Part shown: positions 35,001 through 45,985 of the stretch, in pieces | How the letters are laid out: every line of letters starts with the position of its first letter | Position numbering within the stretch: position 1 is the first letter of the stretch | Origin: Leucaena leucocephala | Taxonomy: Eukaryota > Streptophyta > Magnoliopsida > Fabales > Fabaceae | DNA: 64,000 nucleotides | NCBI GenBank assembly: GCA_037074615.1 | Contig: CM073520.1 | Location: forward strand, 33,351,527 to 33,415,526 | Direction: 5' to 3' | Notes under the pieces: model-generated | The model's database searches: none | What the model was told of the DNA's origin: nothing | The model's input: only the letters and a program-made list of their open reading frames with translations | Position numbers and translations under genes: made by a program

Positions 35001-35738
35001 AAAGACGACAAAGCTAGACAGAGGAAGAAGACAAAGACCACTGCGTGACGTTACCCAACGACCCACAACAACATTACCAAAAGGCGATTGAGTTTAAAGA
35101 GAGTCACCGACAGTCATCTCTTCACAACACAGTCATCGATGGCAAGCACAGTCTTCACAATAGTGAAGAGAGGAGAGAGAAGAAAAGAGAGTGCTAGAAA
35201 AAGTAAGGGTAAAATAGTAATAGGATAGTCTATAAGTTTTTTTCCTATTTCAGAAGTTATTCCAAATAGTTTATCTAAAACTATATTTTAAATTATAGTT
35301 TAATCCAAAAACCCTTTTGATCAAATATATATGTTTGTTTTAAAATTTCTTTAAACCTAGGTTTGGCCTAGAAAATTTTTTAAAATTTAGATTTTAAGAG
35401 TATCCAAACAGGAATTAAGTCAAAGTCGGCCTACAAAATATTAATAAAATAAACCTATACACATGAGCATATTAGAAGATTTTTCAATAATACCCATTTC
35501 AACGTTTCCCAGTCCATATGGTTTGATTTATGTCTACTAATCTACAAACTATGTTTACTTTAGCATTCATCTATACTGTTGGCTGTGCCTGTGTTGACTG
35601 TAAGTGCTGGACTGACATGTTGCTTTGCTGCAGCAATAGGTGAAAGATATACTTAAAGATTTGTGTGTCTACAATAACAAAGGAACTAATCAAGGCACAT
35701 ATGAGTTGAAGCCCGAATACAGAAGATATCATGATTAA
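32022..35738 (+). pseudogene. TFIIF beta subunit (RAP30-like) pseudogene
   Basis: TFIIF-beta helps recruit RNA polymerase II to the promoter. Six exons are recognisable: 32022-32249, 32316-32424, 33338-33468, 33554-33628, 33929-34073, 35634-35738. They encode the family hallmarks KADKAVWLMKCPPLV, KFDMKPHNQNLELYGKLCRE, DNDNGAHMRPMPGM, the winged-helix start KPNWSLKQLIQETDQPE and YNNKGTNQGTYELKPEYRR. Three lesions: TGA at 32358-32360 in exon 2; exon 5 is 145 nt between two phase-0 boundaries, with an extra G in GGG at 33976-33978; and TAG at 35637-35639 in the last exon. Splice sites are still good, so death is fairly recent. Intron 1 (66 nt) is itself open, so retention gives a short in-frame product. 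Arabidopsis counterpart (from memory) At3g52270. Sequencing error could explain the indel but not both substitution stops. Confidence 0.88.
34664..35417. mobile_element. non-autonomous TIR element, about 754 bp, in the last intron of the TFIIF-beta pseudogene
   Basis: Left end TAATGCCTATTTGGATA (34664-34680), right end on the other strand TAATTCCTGTTTGGATA (35417-35401), 15 of 17 matching. The right half is homologous, in inverted orientation, to the element at 44874-45647 (shared GAAGAAAAGAGAG, TAGAAAAAGTA, GGTAAAATAGTAAT). No transposase. The superfamily is not clear because the target-site duplication is ambiguous. Confidence 0.75.
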
Positions 35739-37219
35739 AAGTCCAAGATAGATGGTTGATTGTATCATGCTCTCTGATCACCCTTGTTGGCCCTTTAGTT
35801 CCTGTCTATAAGTCACTGATTCATTTCCTGTTGATTTGTTTAGTGCAAGAACGCAAGAAATGGATAATGGGGCTTCTTTCTCTGTTTCAGAATTCTATTA
35901 TAGCATTTGAATGAATCAGTACCCTTCCATACTTGTCTCTTCATCTTCCTGCTGCACAGCTTTTGGCTTCACACACATAAGAGATTTTTTAGGCAAGAAC
36001 ACTTTATTGAAGATTAATTAATCAAACCCACCTCAGCTTTATTTTGTTCGACATAGATTTTATGGGTGTGTGTAAGAGTAAAATAATGTATAAAAATATG
36101 GGAAAATCATTTTTGAGGTAACTGGAGTTTCCTTCAATTTTTAATTTTGATACATGTGTATTTTTTTCTCTTTAATAATTTTTTTAATTTGTGTTAATAT
36201 AATTAGTTTCTGTATAGAGACTAAAAAAACTAAGTAAAGTTATAAGGGATAATAGTATTAATATAGTAATTAAAGAATTTATTAAAGAGAAGCGTATGCA
36301 TGCCAAATTAAAAATTGTAAGAAACTATCGATACTGTTTTTCCTAAAAGTATAATCAATATTTTATTAAAATAAAAAATAATTCTTGACAACCAATCCAT
36401 CTAAACGTGGACAGATCTCAAATGATTTTGATTGAAAATTTAATTATGAATTTTGCTTGTTCTTAGTGGTGGGATCCAGCTGTAGGAAAATACTTTGGTA
36501 ATTGTCTCATGTTTATCACGATCTCAGTATTGCCAATTACATTTTCTCTCCCTCCCTTTGTGCATTTTTTTTTAATTGTCATTTTAATGTACTGTATTTT
36601 AAAAATGAATAGATTTGTGCCTTTTGTGAGAGATATCTAAAGGTTAAGGAGTCAAATGAGCATCTCAGGCTCTTATATTTTATTTTAAATTCCAAACTTA
36701 TAAGGGTTAAGGGGATGTTCAGTCGGATTTTTTTTTAAAAAAAAAAGTATTTTACAACGTCAAAATAATTGTATTACTAATTGAAATTTTATATAAAGAA
36801 AAATTAGAATCTACTCCACAAACTCTTATAAGCATAGTTTGTAGGATAGTTTAGAATTCACGTTGTAATTAATGCTTGAAAAATAAGTATCTTGTCTTGC
36901 CATTCCAGCACTTAGGAAAAAATCAATTAATATTTAAAAGAATTAAACACACTCACACGCTTGATTTGTGTTATATAACAATATAATTAAATTGATGTTA
37001 AATTGTTTAGGACAAAAATAAATTGGGTTCAAGAATAACCCAAAAGAAAGAGAAATGATTATACAGTGTATTTTTTTTAAAAAAAAATAGACTATATAAA
37101 ATGTAAGCGTTTAAAAAAAAAATTGTGAATATTCAAAGGATAAAAATAAAGTTCCACTGACCTAATAAAATGGCATATAAATAATCGCATAGGTCTAGAA
37201 GCTCAATATTTGACCAAAC

Positions 37220-37266
<47 letters not shown>

Positions 37267-37500
37267 CATGGCATTTAGAATTATCTATGCGATTTTCTTT
37301 AAAAAAAAAAAAAAAAAGGCCATTATCTATGGGATGTGGGTGATTTTTGACCAAACCAAATAAGGAAGAGCCATTAAATGATAATCATGCCCGAACGGGA
37401 AACGGAATCATCAAAATTCATGCTTCCTTGAGTAGGTCCAGTTTGGCGTGTGCAAAGCACAGCCAACATTGACTTTTCATTCTCTTTGTCTCTCTCAAAA
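35739..37500. other. intergenic spacer downstream of the TFIIF-beta pseudogene
   Basis: AT-rich DNA without a gene I can support. It includes the dinucleotide repeat at 37223-37262 and several A-runs. A CT-rich stretch near 37475-37500 marks the likely 5' leader of the next gene. Confidence 0.6.
37223..37262. repeat. (AT)20 microsatellite
   Basis: Forty uninterrupted bases of alternating A and T; likely to be length-polymorphic. Confidence 0.97.
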
Positions 37501-38929
37501 CACGTTCTTAACAACCAAATGTGAGTTGGAATAAAAGAAACTCATTTCTTCTTCTTCATGCTGCGGTAGAATTTCTAAACTTATTCTTCCTTTTCCACCT
37601 ACCGCGGTATTATCCCTTGCTTCTTTTGTCTATTTCCCCCTTTCTCTCCCATTTTCTTTGGTTTCTTCGCTCTCTCAGAAATTCTATTGCTTTCCTGGGC
37701 GTGTGACTCTTTTAACCTCTAACAGGTACATATCTGCGGTTTCTGATTTCTGGGTTGTCGACTTTTTCCCCCAATTGTTTTTTGTTGTTGTTGGTTCTGG
37801 TTTTCGTTTCTGAGATGGGAATTTCGGGTCGATTGTTTCTTACAAATTTAGATTGTGTGATTGGCCTTTGTAATGTGATGTGATTCTCATTTCAACTGAT
37901 CTTGATCTTTTTCTGGAGCTACTATTTCTAAGAAGTTCACAATTTTTGGGATCTGATTTTCTCTTTTGTCAATGCATATTTTTGGTAGTTTTAATAAAAT
38001 CTGGGGGGCTTGGATTCAGAAAGCTCGTTCTAATTCGGCCTTCGGTTGACTTCGGGGGAAATGAAAGCTTAGAGCTAATTGAACCTCAAGGGTCGTGTTT
38101 TATTGCAGTTTGGGAAGTAGGAATGATCAATTTGCTTATTTAGTCCAACCTTGATGGTTAAGTATTATGGTCATCTCATGACAGGGTCAGAGCGTTTTCT
38201 CTATACCTTAGAGATCATTTAAAAAAATAGAAAATAATTAAGACTCTAAAATTTTAGATATGCGTAATCAGATAGGTTTGCAATTGGGCTTTGAATACTG
38301 GCTGAGAGTTTTCATTAGTTTGAATGTTATCTTTATAAAATGTTTTGGGAAAATCAATCTGATTTTTAGTATTTTGGAGTTTGTGGTATAAAATTTCATT
38401 TGTTCGGATTTATAAAAGTTACGAGAATTTGTTTCAATTGGCCCTCAACTATTTTTATTTGAGAATTTGTATGCTAACTTCGTACAAAAAGAAGTTTTAT
38501 CAGTTTCTAATTGTTGATTTGTGAGAAACACTAAGAAACAAGGTGCTGTACGTTTGAATTCCTTAATTTGGCTTCGCACTTCAGTCGGCACCTGTGCTTC
38601 ATGAAAATTTCCTTCTTTGTCAATGTATAAATACCCTCACTATATTCAATATTTGAACTTTTTTGTTTAATTGCTCAATGATCTGTTACTTTCCAAGGTG
38701 GGTAAGTGATTATTGAGCTGGCTTTTCGTTGAAGTAAAATTCTATTGATGTATGTTAATAAATCAACTAGTAATGGTGTCTTGACCGCTTGCTGATAAGC
38801 ATGTAAAATGTTGGCTTTCATATTGTCATTCATAGAATATTTTGATTAAACTCATTATCTCTACTTCGGTGAATAAGTTTCTTGATTATGCATTGCCATT
38901 TGCAGAACTGCTAAGTCTGCAACAAAACA

Positions 38930-40447
38930 ATGGATTTCTTCTCCGGAGATATAAATGATGATTCCATTCTTAGATGTCCATTCCTGAGGAACATCAATGA
39001 GCCTACTAACTTCTCATTCTCTTCATCATTGGCTTTTCCAATGCCTGTAAGTTCTCCATTTGCTCTAATCTAGCTAGCATGTTTGTTGACAATAATAAAT
39101 AACCATCTTAATTCTCTAAGACCTATCTGACAATTTAAGCCAAAATAATGTGTATGGGTAATTAGAGCTGCTGTTCCAGGAAACACACTTTCCATTTTCT
39201 TGATCCCTAGCTCATGTATACTATTTTTTGAAACTATCGTTTAAACATGTTGCTTAAATATGCTTTCAGACCATTTATCTCTCAACTGACAAATATCTCT
39301 CTTCCTCTTACACAGGTTCGGGGGACTAAAGGTCCAATTTTTGAAGATGGTCCCAATTTTGATCTGGCATTTAGGCTTTTCCATGGCAGTGATGGTGTGG
39401 TTCCCTTATCTGAAAGGTCTTTTCAGCGTCCGGAGAAAGTACAGCCCGGGCCTCCTACATCCCAGTTCAATCCCTTAGCAGCAAAGGCAGCAACTATCAG
39501 TCTATCATCATTTGGATTTGGGTGGCCTTTTGGTTTTGATTCATTTTCTGACAAGTGGAACAATCAGAAAAGAAAATCCAAATCTTCAAAAAAAGAACCT
39601 TCTTCGAAGGTATAATTATTTGGCCTGCTGTCTCATCCGCTTTCTAAACCATCTTCTGTAGGAAAATCCTCAAATAAAGTTTTAACATTATAAATAGCAT
39701 GTTTGGTAGATCCCCATATCATGATTCAGATTACTTTTTTCATTGCCCCTGACATATGTCAAACTGGTATCTCAGGATGGTTCAAAGCATGAGGCAATGG
39801 GCGATGAGTGGCTGCAATCAGGGAACTGCCCTATTGCAAAGTCATATCGAGCCGTTAGCAATGTCCTTCCACTTGTTGCAAAGGTTCTTCAGCCCCCTGC
39901 TGGTGTGAAATATAAGTGCCCACCGGCAGTAGTTGCAGCCAGGGCAGCTCTGGCACGGACTGCATTCGCAAAGAACCTCCGGCCTCAGTCCCTACCTACA
40001 AAGGTTCTTGTGATTGGGATGTTGGGAATGGCAGCTAATGTTCCCCTGGGAATTTGGAGAGAACATACCAAGAAATTTTCACTATCATGGTTTGCTGCTG
40101 TCCATGCAGCTGTTCCATTCATAGCGATGCTAAGGAAGTCCGTTCTGATGCCTAAATCAGCCATGGCTTTTACCATTGCTGCATCGGTTTTAGGTCAGGT
40201 GATTGGATCTAGGGCAGAGCGGTACAGGCTGAAGTCTTTGGCTGCAAGAAAATTGGCTCTAACAGAAACCTCTGATATTTCTGTGAGCACAGAAACCACT
40301 GATATCACTATGAGCTCCGAAACCTCTGTCAGCTCATCTCAGTTACAAGTGATTAAACCGACGAATGAGAGACACTGCAGCGATAATGTGAACTGGAATG
40401 CAGCTAGTCTTCAGCTGGCCGGACCTTCGACAGATGTATTTTGCTGA
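38930..40447 (+). CDS. unrecognised plant protein with hydrophobic C-terminal segments
   Basis: I do not recognise the family. Coding exons 38930-39046, 39316-39609 and 39776-40447 join in phase to 360 aa. A 5' untranslated exon (about 37500-37725) probably ends at an ACAG/GTACAT donor and joins the acceptor TTTGCAG at 38904. N-terminal CPFLRNINEPTNFSFSS and GPIFEDGPNFDLAFRLFHG look like conserved motifs; then a Ser/Lys linker (120-137), a cationic Ala-rich stretch (PPAVVAARAALARTAFAKNL, 186-205) and three hydrophobic segments at about 213-230, 239-256 and 265-281, which could be membrane-spanning. The tail (287-360) is Ser/Thr-rich with a repeated SDISVSTET/TDITMSSET motif. AATAAA follows at 40560. 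Intact splice sites and frame argue for a live gene. Confidence 0.85.
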
Positions 40448-41479
40448 TGATTAGTTTGTTCTTTGTGCAACCGCTGATATCTGTTTGCAGAGTGTGTTTT
40501 CTGTTATTATGTTTGTATCGATCCGTTTTCACCATGAATGCCTCTAGGTAAATGAGAAAAATAAATACACACGTTTTCCCAGTGAGGCTGTATCCTTTCC
40601 TTCTATTATTAATACTCTACTTCAAAAACATTTCAATTCCTTGAACAGAAATAAATTAGTGTCAAAAAGAATGGAATGTATTGCTTTTTAAAATGCTCTG
40701 TCAAGCCATTTTTCATTGTCAAGAGAGCGAATGTGGATATTTTATGAGTTTCTGTGATGCTGTTTTCACTCCCAAATTCTGTTGCCACTTTTGTTCTGAA
40801 GCAGCAAGTTAACCCCTGAAACCAAAGCAAATGAATACAAGTTTGAACTACACAAGAATTTCGCCGATTTATTGCTGAAAAGTGTAAAATAACTTGCTAT
40901 ATATCACTGTTTCAACAACATAATATACGTTCATATGCAAGAGATTAGGCTTATTCAACGCAAGAACATGGTGGTTAAAATGTGTAAGATGGGTTGGTTG
41001 TACAACTACTCTTACCTACGGTTCCACTAATTTTCAAACTTGTCCGGAAGGTTTGGTACCTTGCTGACGGCATTTTGCAGACATATGGTCAATGTGTACA
41101 TAATGGATTAATTCAACCTTGGATTAATGCATCGGATTGTGAAAAGTAAATTCAGATCATTGCAGGATGCGATAGTCTTAAAGAACTTAATTGTCCATTG
41201 AAACGACGTGCCTCTTCAACGTTATGAAGGATTTCAACTTGCTTCTCTCTGTTGGGGTTAATTATTATTCATCAAGTAAAGCATTTTTCACCTAAGAACG
41301 TATTATCATCCACCTACAAATCACCAGGGACTAAAAACACCAAAAATTTCCCTGTTAATTAACTAAAGATGCACCCATATTTGAAGGCGTAAGTCATTCC
41401 AATGGTGACGAGAAACACAAGTGAAATAAAGTGAATTTATTCGCTTTTCCTAGTAGTTTCCTGGATTTCACTTGTGTTT

Positions 41480-41667
41480 TTATTTTTTTTATTACCCACC
41501 CAGTTCACCAAAGTTTTACCCGACTACATCCAGATCCGACCTGTCATACACCTAGCTATAGTGGATGAGTTTTCTAATAAGGATTCTTTGCATACGTCAA
41601 TTCTTTAACTCAAGACTTCACTTAAATGATATTAAATCGTTTACTATTTGAATCAACCCCAATTAGT
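41480..41667 (-). mobile_element. SINE family 2, minus-strand copy with target-site duplication
   Basis: Read on the minus strand: a tRNA-like head (GTTGATTCAAATAGTAAACG as box A region, GTCTTGAGTTAAAG as box B region), the body with CATCCACTATAGCTAGG, GGATCTGGATGTAGTCGGG and GGTGAACTGGGTGGG, then an A-rich tail. ACTTGTGTTT flanks it at 41470-41479 and 41668-41677. Same family as 42169-42348 and 45785-45985. Confidence 0.85.
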
Positions 41668-41882
41668 ACTTGTGTTTCTATTCAGTTATTAGAGAAAGAA
41701 GACAGTAATTAATTAACTGTATAAAACCATCAAGGAGGAAATTTTTTACCCTCCTCGAATATGGATCTTATTGGGGGGCCCATTTCTCTAACTTGCTATT
41801 AGGGCCCTCAAGCGTAGCCCAAAGGGTTTGGTGCAAATTAATAACAAAGTGCATCGCCTTTAACTAGAGTCCCTGGGAACCA

Positions 41883-42151
41883 CCCATCATCTATAAGTTT
41901 AGCTGGTAAAGGGGTAAGACATACTACCATTTGAAGTATATTAGAATCTTGAGGAGTACCACTTTGTTGTGGTTCCAGTCGTGGCGCTTGGGGAGGCATC
42001 CTAACTCTTGGGTGCTTAGGTTTACGCCTGAGGATAATAGACAGCTCACCCTACCCGATATTGGTATCGCCTAAGAGGAAGGGAGACTTCGCCCTGCCCT
42101 TGGATTATGGGTGAGCCCAACCCCTTTCCAAAAATTTTTATACCAAAAAAA
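41883..42151 (+). mobile_element. SINE family 1, best preserved copy, with 17-bp target-site duplication
   Basis: AGAGTCCCTGGGAACCA occurs perfectly at 41866-41882 and 42152-42168. The 269-bp insert has TTAGCTGGTAAAGGGG near its start (box-A-like), GTGGTTCCAGTCG (box-B-like, with wider spacing than usual) and ends in an A8 tail. This is the signature of LINE-mobilised short retroposons. Diverged relatives are at 12958-13212, 42375-42574 and 43275-43523. Confidence 0.87.
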
Positions 42152-42168
42152 AGAGTCCCTGGGAACCA

Positions 42169-42348
42169 TCAGGGTTAGTCCAAATGATAAATAATTTGAT
42201 ATTATTTAAACGAGATCTTGAGTTTAACTCTTGGCTTATGCAAAAAAATTTCGTTGGAAAACTCACCTACTATAGCCAAGTGCGCGACGCGAGTCAGATC
42301 CGGATGTAGTCAGAGTAAAGCTCTAGTGAATTGGGTGAGCAACAAAAA
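42169..42348 (+). mobile_element. SINE family 2 copy
   Basis: GGGTTAGTCCAAATGATAAA (box A region), GATCTTGAGTTTAACTC (box B region), ACTCACCTACTATAGCCAAG, AGATCCGGATGTAGTCAG, GAATTGGGTGAGCAAC and an A9 tail. It directly follows the right target-site duplication of the family 1 SINE. Confidence 0.82.
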
Positions 42349-42374
42349 AAAAATTAAAGTCCGTGGGTTAAATT

Positions 42375-42574
42375 TAGAGAGTACTATTTTATCGTGTTTC
42401 AATCGCAATACTTGGAGAAATATCTTAGCTTTTGTATACTTAGGTTTATGCCTGAGCGTAATATATGGCTCTCTCTACCCGATATTAATATCGCTTAGGA
42501 GGAAGGGAGGCTTCACCCTACCCTTAAATTATAGATGAGCTAAACCTCTTTATAAAAATTGTTGTAAAAAAAAC
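42375..42574 (+). repeat. 5'-truncated SINE family 1 copy
   Basis: Contains TTAGGTTTATGCCTGAGCGTA, GATATTAATATCGCTTAGGA and GGCTTCACCCTACCCTTA in the same order as the 41883-42151 copy, and ends in an A-run. Confidence 0.75.
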
Positions 42575-42600
42575 TGTGCTTTGTATAAAAAAAACTAAAA

Positions 42601-42686
42601 TGTGCTTTATGAGTTGCTAATAATTGATGATATTTTACTCTTATCAATTTACTTATTAAATGTGCTTTATGAGTTGCTAATAATTG
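42601..42686. repeat. 26-bp direct repeat, period 60 bp
   Basis: TGTGCTTTATGAGTTGCTAA followed by TAATTG is identical at 42601-42626 and 42661-42686. Confidence 0.9.
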
Positions 42687-43274
42687 TTTGGTACGTTTTC
42701 GCTTTAAGTTAGGAAATGGATTTAGACTAAAGATAAGTTGTAGACAGAAATGCTTTTCTAAAATATATTTTCTATTAAATCACTTATAATTAAAAAATAA
42801 ATTAGATTAAAATTTTATATTTAAAATTTTAATAAATATTTTATTTAGATCTTATATTTAAAATCGTGTCGTTTTAATCTTATATGTTTTATTACTTCTT
42901 TTATTAATTTTATTTACTTAAGAATGAAAAGTCTTTGTCAAATAAAAAAAGATTAGGAAAATTTTAAAAAAGTATCACTTAAATTTTAAAATTTTAAATT
43001 ATTTTATTTATTATATTTTATAAGTTATTAACTACTCTTATAAAACAAATAACAATATATTTTATAATAATTCTTCTAAAATTTAAATGGTATTTTTTGT
43101 ATTTTTTTAAATTATTTAAATATTACTCTTTTTATAATTATATATAATTATTTTAATATATTTTAATCAAAGCTCCAATGTAATTACTCACTCTTGAACT
43201 ATTATGCCCGTTTGGTACATGGAAGAGCTTCTGCGGTGAAAATAGAAATGAAACTACTCGTTGTACATGATTAA

Positions 43275-43523
43275 GCTAATCAAGAGTGAGATATATTATT
43301 ATTTTAAATATATTTAATTTATAAAAAATATTATTTTATTATGATTCTAGTCACAGTATTTAAAAAAATATCATAAATTCTAGATGTCTAGATCTATATC
43401 TGAAAATAATTGACAGTTTATCCTACCCAATATTAATATTATATAAGAAATAAAATTTCGTTTTACCTTTAATTTATGATAAACCCAATTTCTTTTTAAA
43501 AATTTTGAAAGAAAAAAAATAAG
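43275..43523 (+). repeat. strongly diverged SINE family 1 copy
   Basis: Retains TATGATTCTAGTCACAGTA, ATCTGAAAATAATTGACAG, TACCCAATATTAATATT and an A-rich end in family order, but is heavily AT-drifted. Confidence 0.6.
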
Positions 43524-44370
43524 AAGTTAAAGTAGAAGTGGGATAGAAAGTGTATTTGGGATAATAATTAATCTATTAATTTTAAACAAAAAATAACTAA
43601 AATTATCTAATAAACCCTAGTCTCCACCCAAACCAGCCACCAACAACCTCCAACGACAGCCATATAGGAAGACAATTACAAGAAATTGAACCCTCACAAG
43701 TAAGAAATCAAATCAGAAATCAAAAAAATAAAACAAAATTAAGAAAACCAACTAAAAATATTAGAAATATTATAAATATTATGAAATGGTACGTCAAAAA
43801 AAGAATCATCTTTTTGACATGATTTTTAGATTTAGAGACATATGTCTAAAAGACATATTTCGTGTCATTTCATAGTCTATAAAAAGAGTTTCTTGATGAA
43901 AGAGAATAACATAATAATATATCAATATTCTAAAATTACTGTTATCTTCTACTAGTTATATAACCATATATCCTTATAAAAAAAATTATTTAATCGAGTG
44001 CCGCTTTCTAATTTATTGAGGGGTTATGGAATATCTCTTAAGGATAATATTCTCGGACGTGACTCAAACTATATACTTTGTTATTTTGGAGATTTTGCCA
44101 ACATAATGTAACTAGATACAAGATACACAAATCAAAGAACAGAGCCCATATCTAAAGAATAGAGAAGAAGAATGGAAGAGGCTAATCGTAGGGAGGTCAC
44201 TTTCAAACAAGGCAGTGGAGGTTGTCGTAGCTGTATAGAGATATCATGGAAGGAGAGCATAAACATAGACGACGGTGGTACAATAAAGCTGAAAGATAGA
44301 AGCACGAACATATAGATGAAGGTGGCAAAATAAGGTTGAAAGACAAAAGCATGAACACAGACGACAACAA

Positions 44371-44771
44371 TGAGAGTTGAGATTGTGTGAAGAGATTTAT
44401 TATCGATAAAATTGTAGATATGAGGAGTTTTTAAATTTAATTTAGTGATGGGAGCCGCTACCCACCTCGCCATTCTTTATTGTGGACGTAGCCCGTTGTT
44501 CCTGTAATAGAGGGAGAGGGGAGGTTGAGTCAATCAATCAGAGAGATAAAGTAGAAGCAGGAGGGGCAAAATGAGAGTTGAGATTGTGTGAAGAGATTTA
44601 TTATCGATAAAATTGTAGATATGAGGAGTTTTTAAATTTAATTTAGTGATGGGAGCCGCTACCCACCTCGCCATTCTTTATTGTGGACGTAGCCCGTTGT
44701 TCCTGTAATAGAGGGAGAGGGGAGGTTGAGTCAATCAATCAGAGAGATAAAGTAGAAGCAGGAGGGGCAAA
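44371..44771. repeat. perfect tandem duplication, unit 201 bp
   Basis: The segment starting TGAGAGTTGAGATTGTGTGA at 44371 repeats from 44572 with no difference that I can find over about 200 bp. The unit includes GGGAGCCGCTACCCACC, a small hairpin. Perfect identity in non-coding DNA points to a very recent duplication or an assembly artefact. Confidence 0.95.
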
Positions 44772-44873
44772 TTTGTCAAATAATAAAATATAAGAAGGTA
44801 TAATTGAAATCTGATTTCTAAGAAATTCTATCCAAAAACCCAAAAAACCCAAGTTGAAAGTGGCTTTCTTTTG

Positions 44874-45647
44874 TGCTTGTTTAGATTTAATCCAAACTAA
44901 GATTTTAAAATAGTTTTTGGCCAAAATTTTAGTTTTGAGAAATTTTAAAATAAACACTCATATTTGTTCAAAAGGGCTTTTAGATAAAATTATAGTTTAA
45001 AACTAAGATTTTTGATAAGCTACTGAGAATAATTTATCGAACATTAAACTTATATACTACCCAATTACTATTTTACCTCTACTTTTTCTAATACATTATG
45101 TCCTCTCTTCTCTCTCTTTTCTTCCCTCTCTCCTCTCTTTGCGCCCATGTCTCCTCCCTATTGCAATTTCTGTTTGGCAAGTCATCAAGTTGCTAGAGGA
45201 GGAAGCGAACGTCACTGGTTATGGGATATGCTTTAAGGTCACTGGGCTCTTCTCGTTGTCATCTCTGGTGGTCTGTTGAGCATCATTAGGTCAAATCTCC
45301 TCTTTTCCTGCTGCTTCTTCTTCTATCATCATATCTCTAGAATCGATAGTATAGGTCAGATCTTTTTACTGTTACTTCTTCTACTGTCTAGATCTCCAAC
45401 ATCTCCATGTGCTGCTACTTCTTCTTGCTATGAAAGACTCAAAGAAAATAGAGGGGAAAAGAAAAAGAAAAAATTATTATGTTTTTTTTTACTCTTTATG
45501 ATAATTTATTAATTATAAAAAATTTTTGGTAATAACTATCCAAATACTTATTTATTCATAACTATTTATTTTTCTATAAACTCTTCATTAGAAAATTTTT
45601 GAAAGCTATCCAAAAAATTTTAAAAAAAAAAATCCATCCAAACAGCA
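44874..45647. mobile_element. second member of the TIR element family, inverted relative to 34664-35417
   Basis: The ends TGCTTGTTTAGATTT and, on the other strand, GCTGTTTGGATGGATTT are imperfect inverted repeats. Its left half is homologous to the right half of the 34664-35417 element read on the other strand (ACTATTTTACC, TACTTTTTCTA, CTCTCTTTTCTTC). No transposase. Confidence 0.65.
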
Positions 45648-45720
45648 TTTTATCAATCATACAAAAATCTCAATTTCACTTATCACACTTCCATCTATCA
45701 AAGGGGGCAATAGAAAGCTA

Positions 45721-45771
45721 CCCATGAATTGAAGTTTTTAAGTAAAGCCCATGAATTGAAGTTTTTAAGTA
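45721..45771. repeat. 24-bp tandem repeat, period 27 bp
   Basis: CCCATGAATTGAAGTTTTTA followed by AGTA at 45721-45744 and 45748-45771, identical. Confidence 0.9.
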
Positions 45772-45784
45772 TTTGTAATTACCT

Positions 45785-45985
45785 TGCGGGACTAATAAAG
45801 GTTAATTTAAATAATAAATAATTTATTATTGTTTAAACTAGATATTGAGTTTGAATTTTGGTATATGTAAAAAATTCTTGTTAGGAGATCCACCCACTAT
45901 AGTTAGGTACGCGACGTAGGTTAAATTCAAATGTAGTCAGGATAAAATTTTGATAAATCGGATGGACAACCAAAAAAAATTATCT
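45785..45985 (+). mobile_element. SINE family 2 copy, diverged
   Basis: Carries a box-B-like GAGTTTGAATTTTGG, GATCCACCCACTATAGTTAGG, CAAATGTAGTCAGGATAAA and GATGGACAACC before an A8 tail, matching the other two family 2 copies in order. Confidence 0.75.

Noticed and set aside
37223..37262. AT repeat as a possible promoter or matrix-attachment signal
   Set aside because: A simple microsatellite; nothing in the sequence supports a specific function.
37880..38143. 87-codon frame upstream of the unknown gene
   Set aside because: It lies inside the inferred 5' untranslated intron (37726-38904) and has no conserved-looking features.
44132..44473. 113-codon minus-strand frame with hydrophobic stretches
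   Set aside because: It overlaps the tandem duplication and local imperfect repeats; the hydrophobic look comes from A/T-rich codons.
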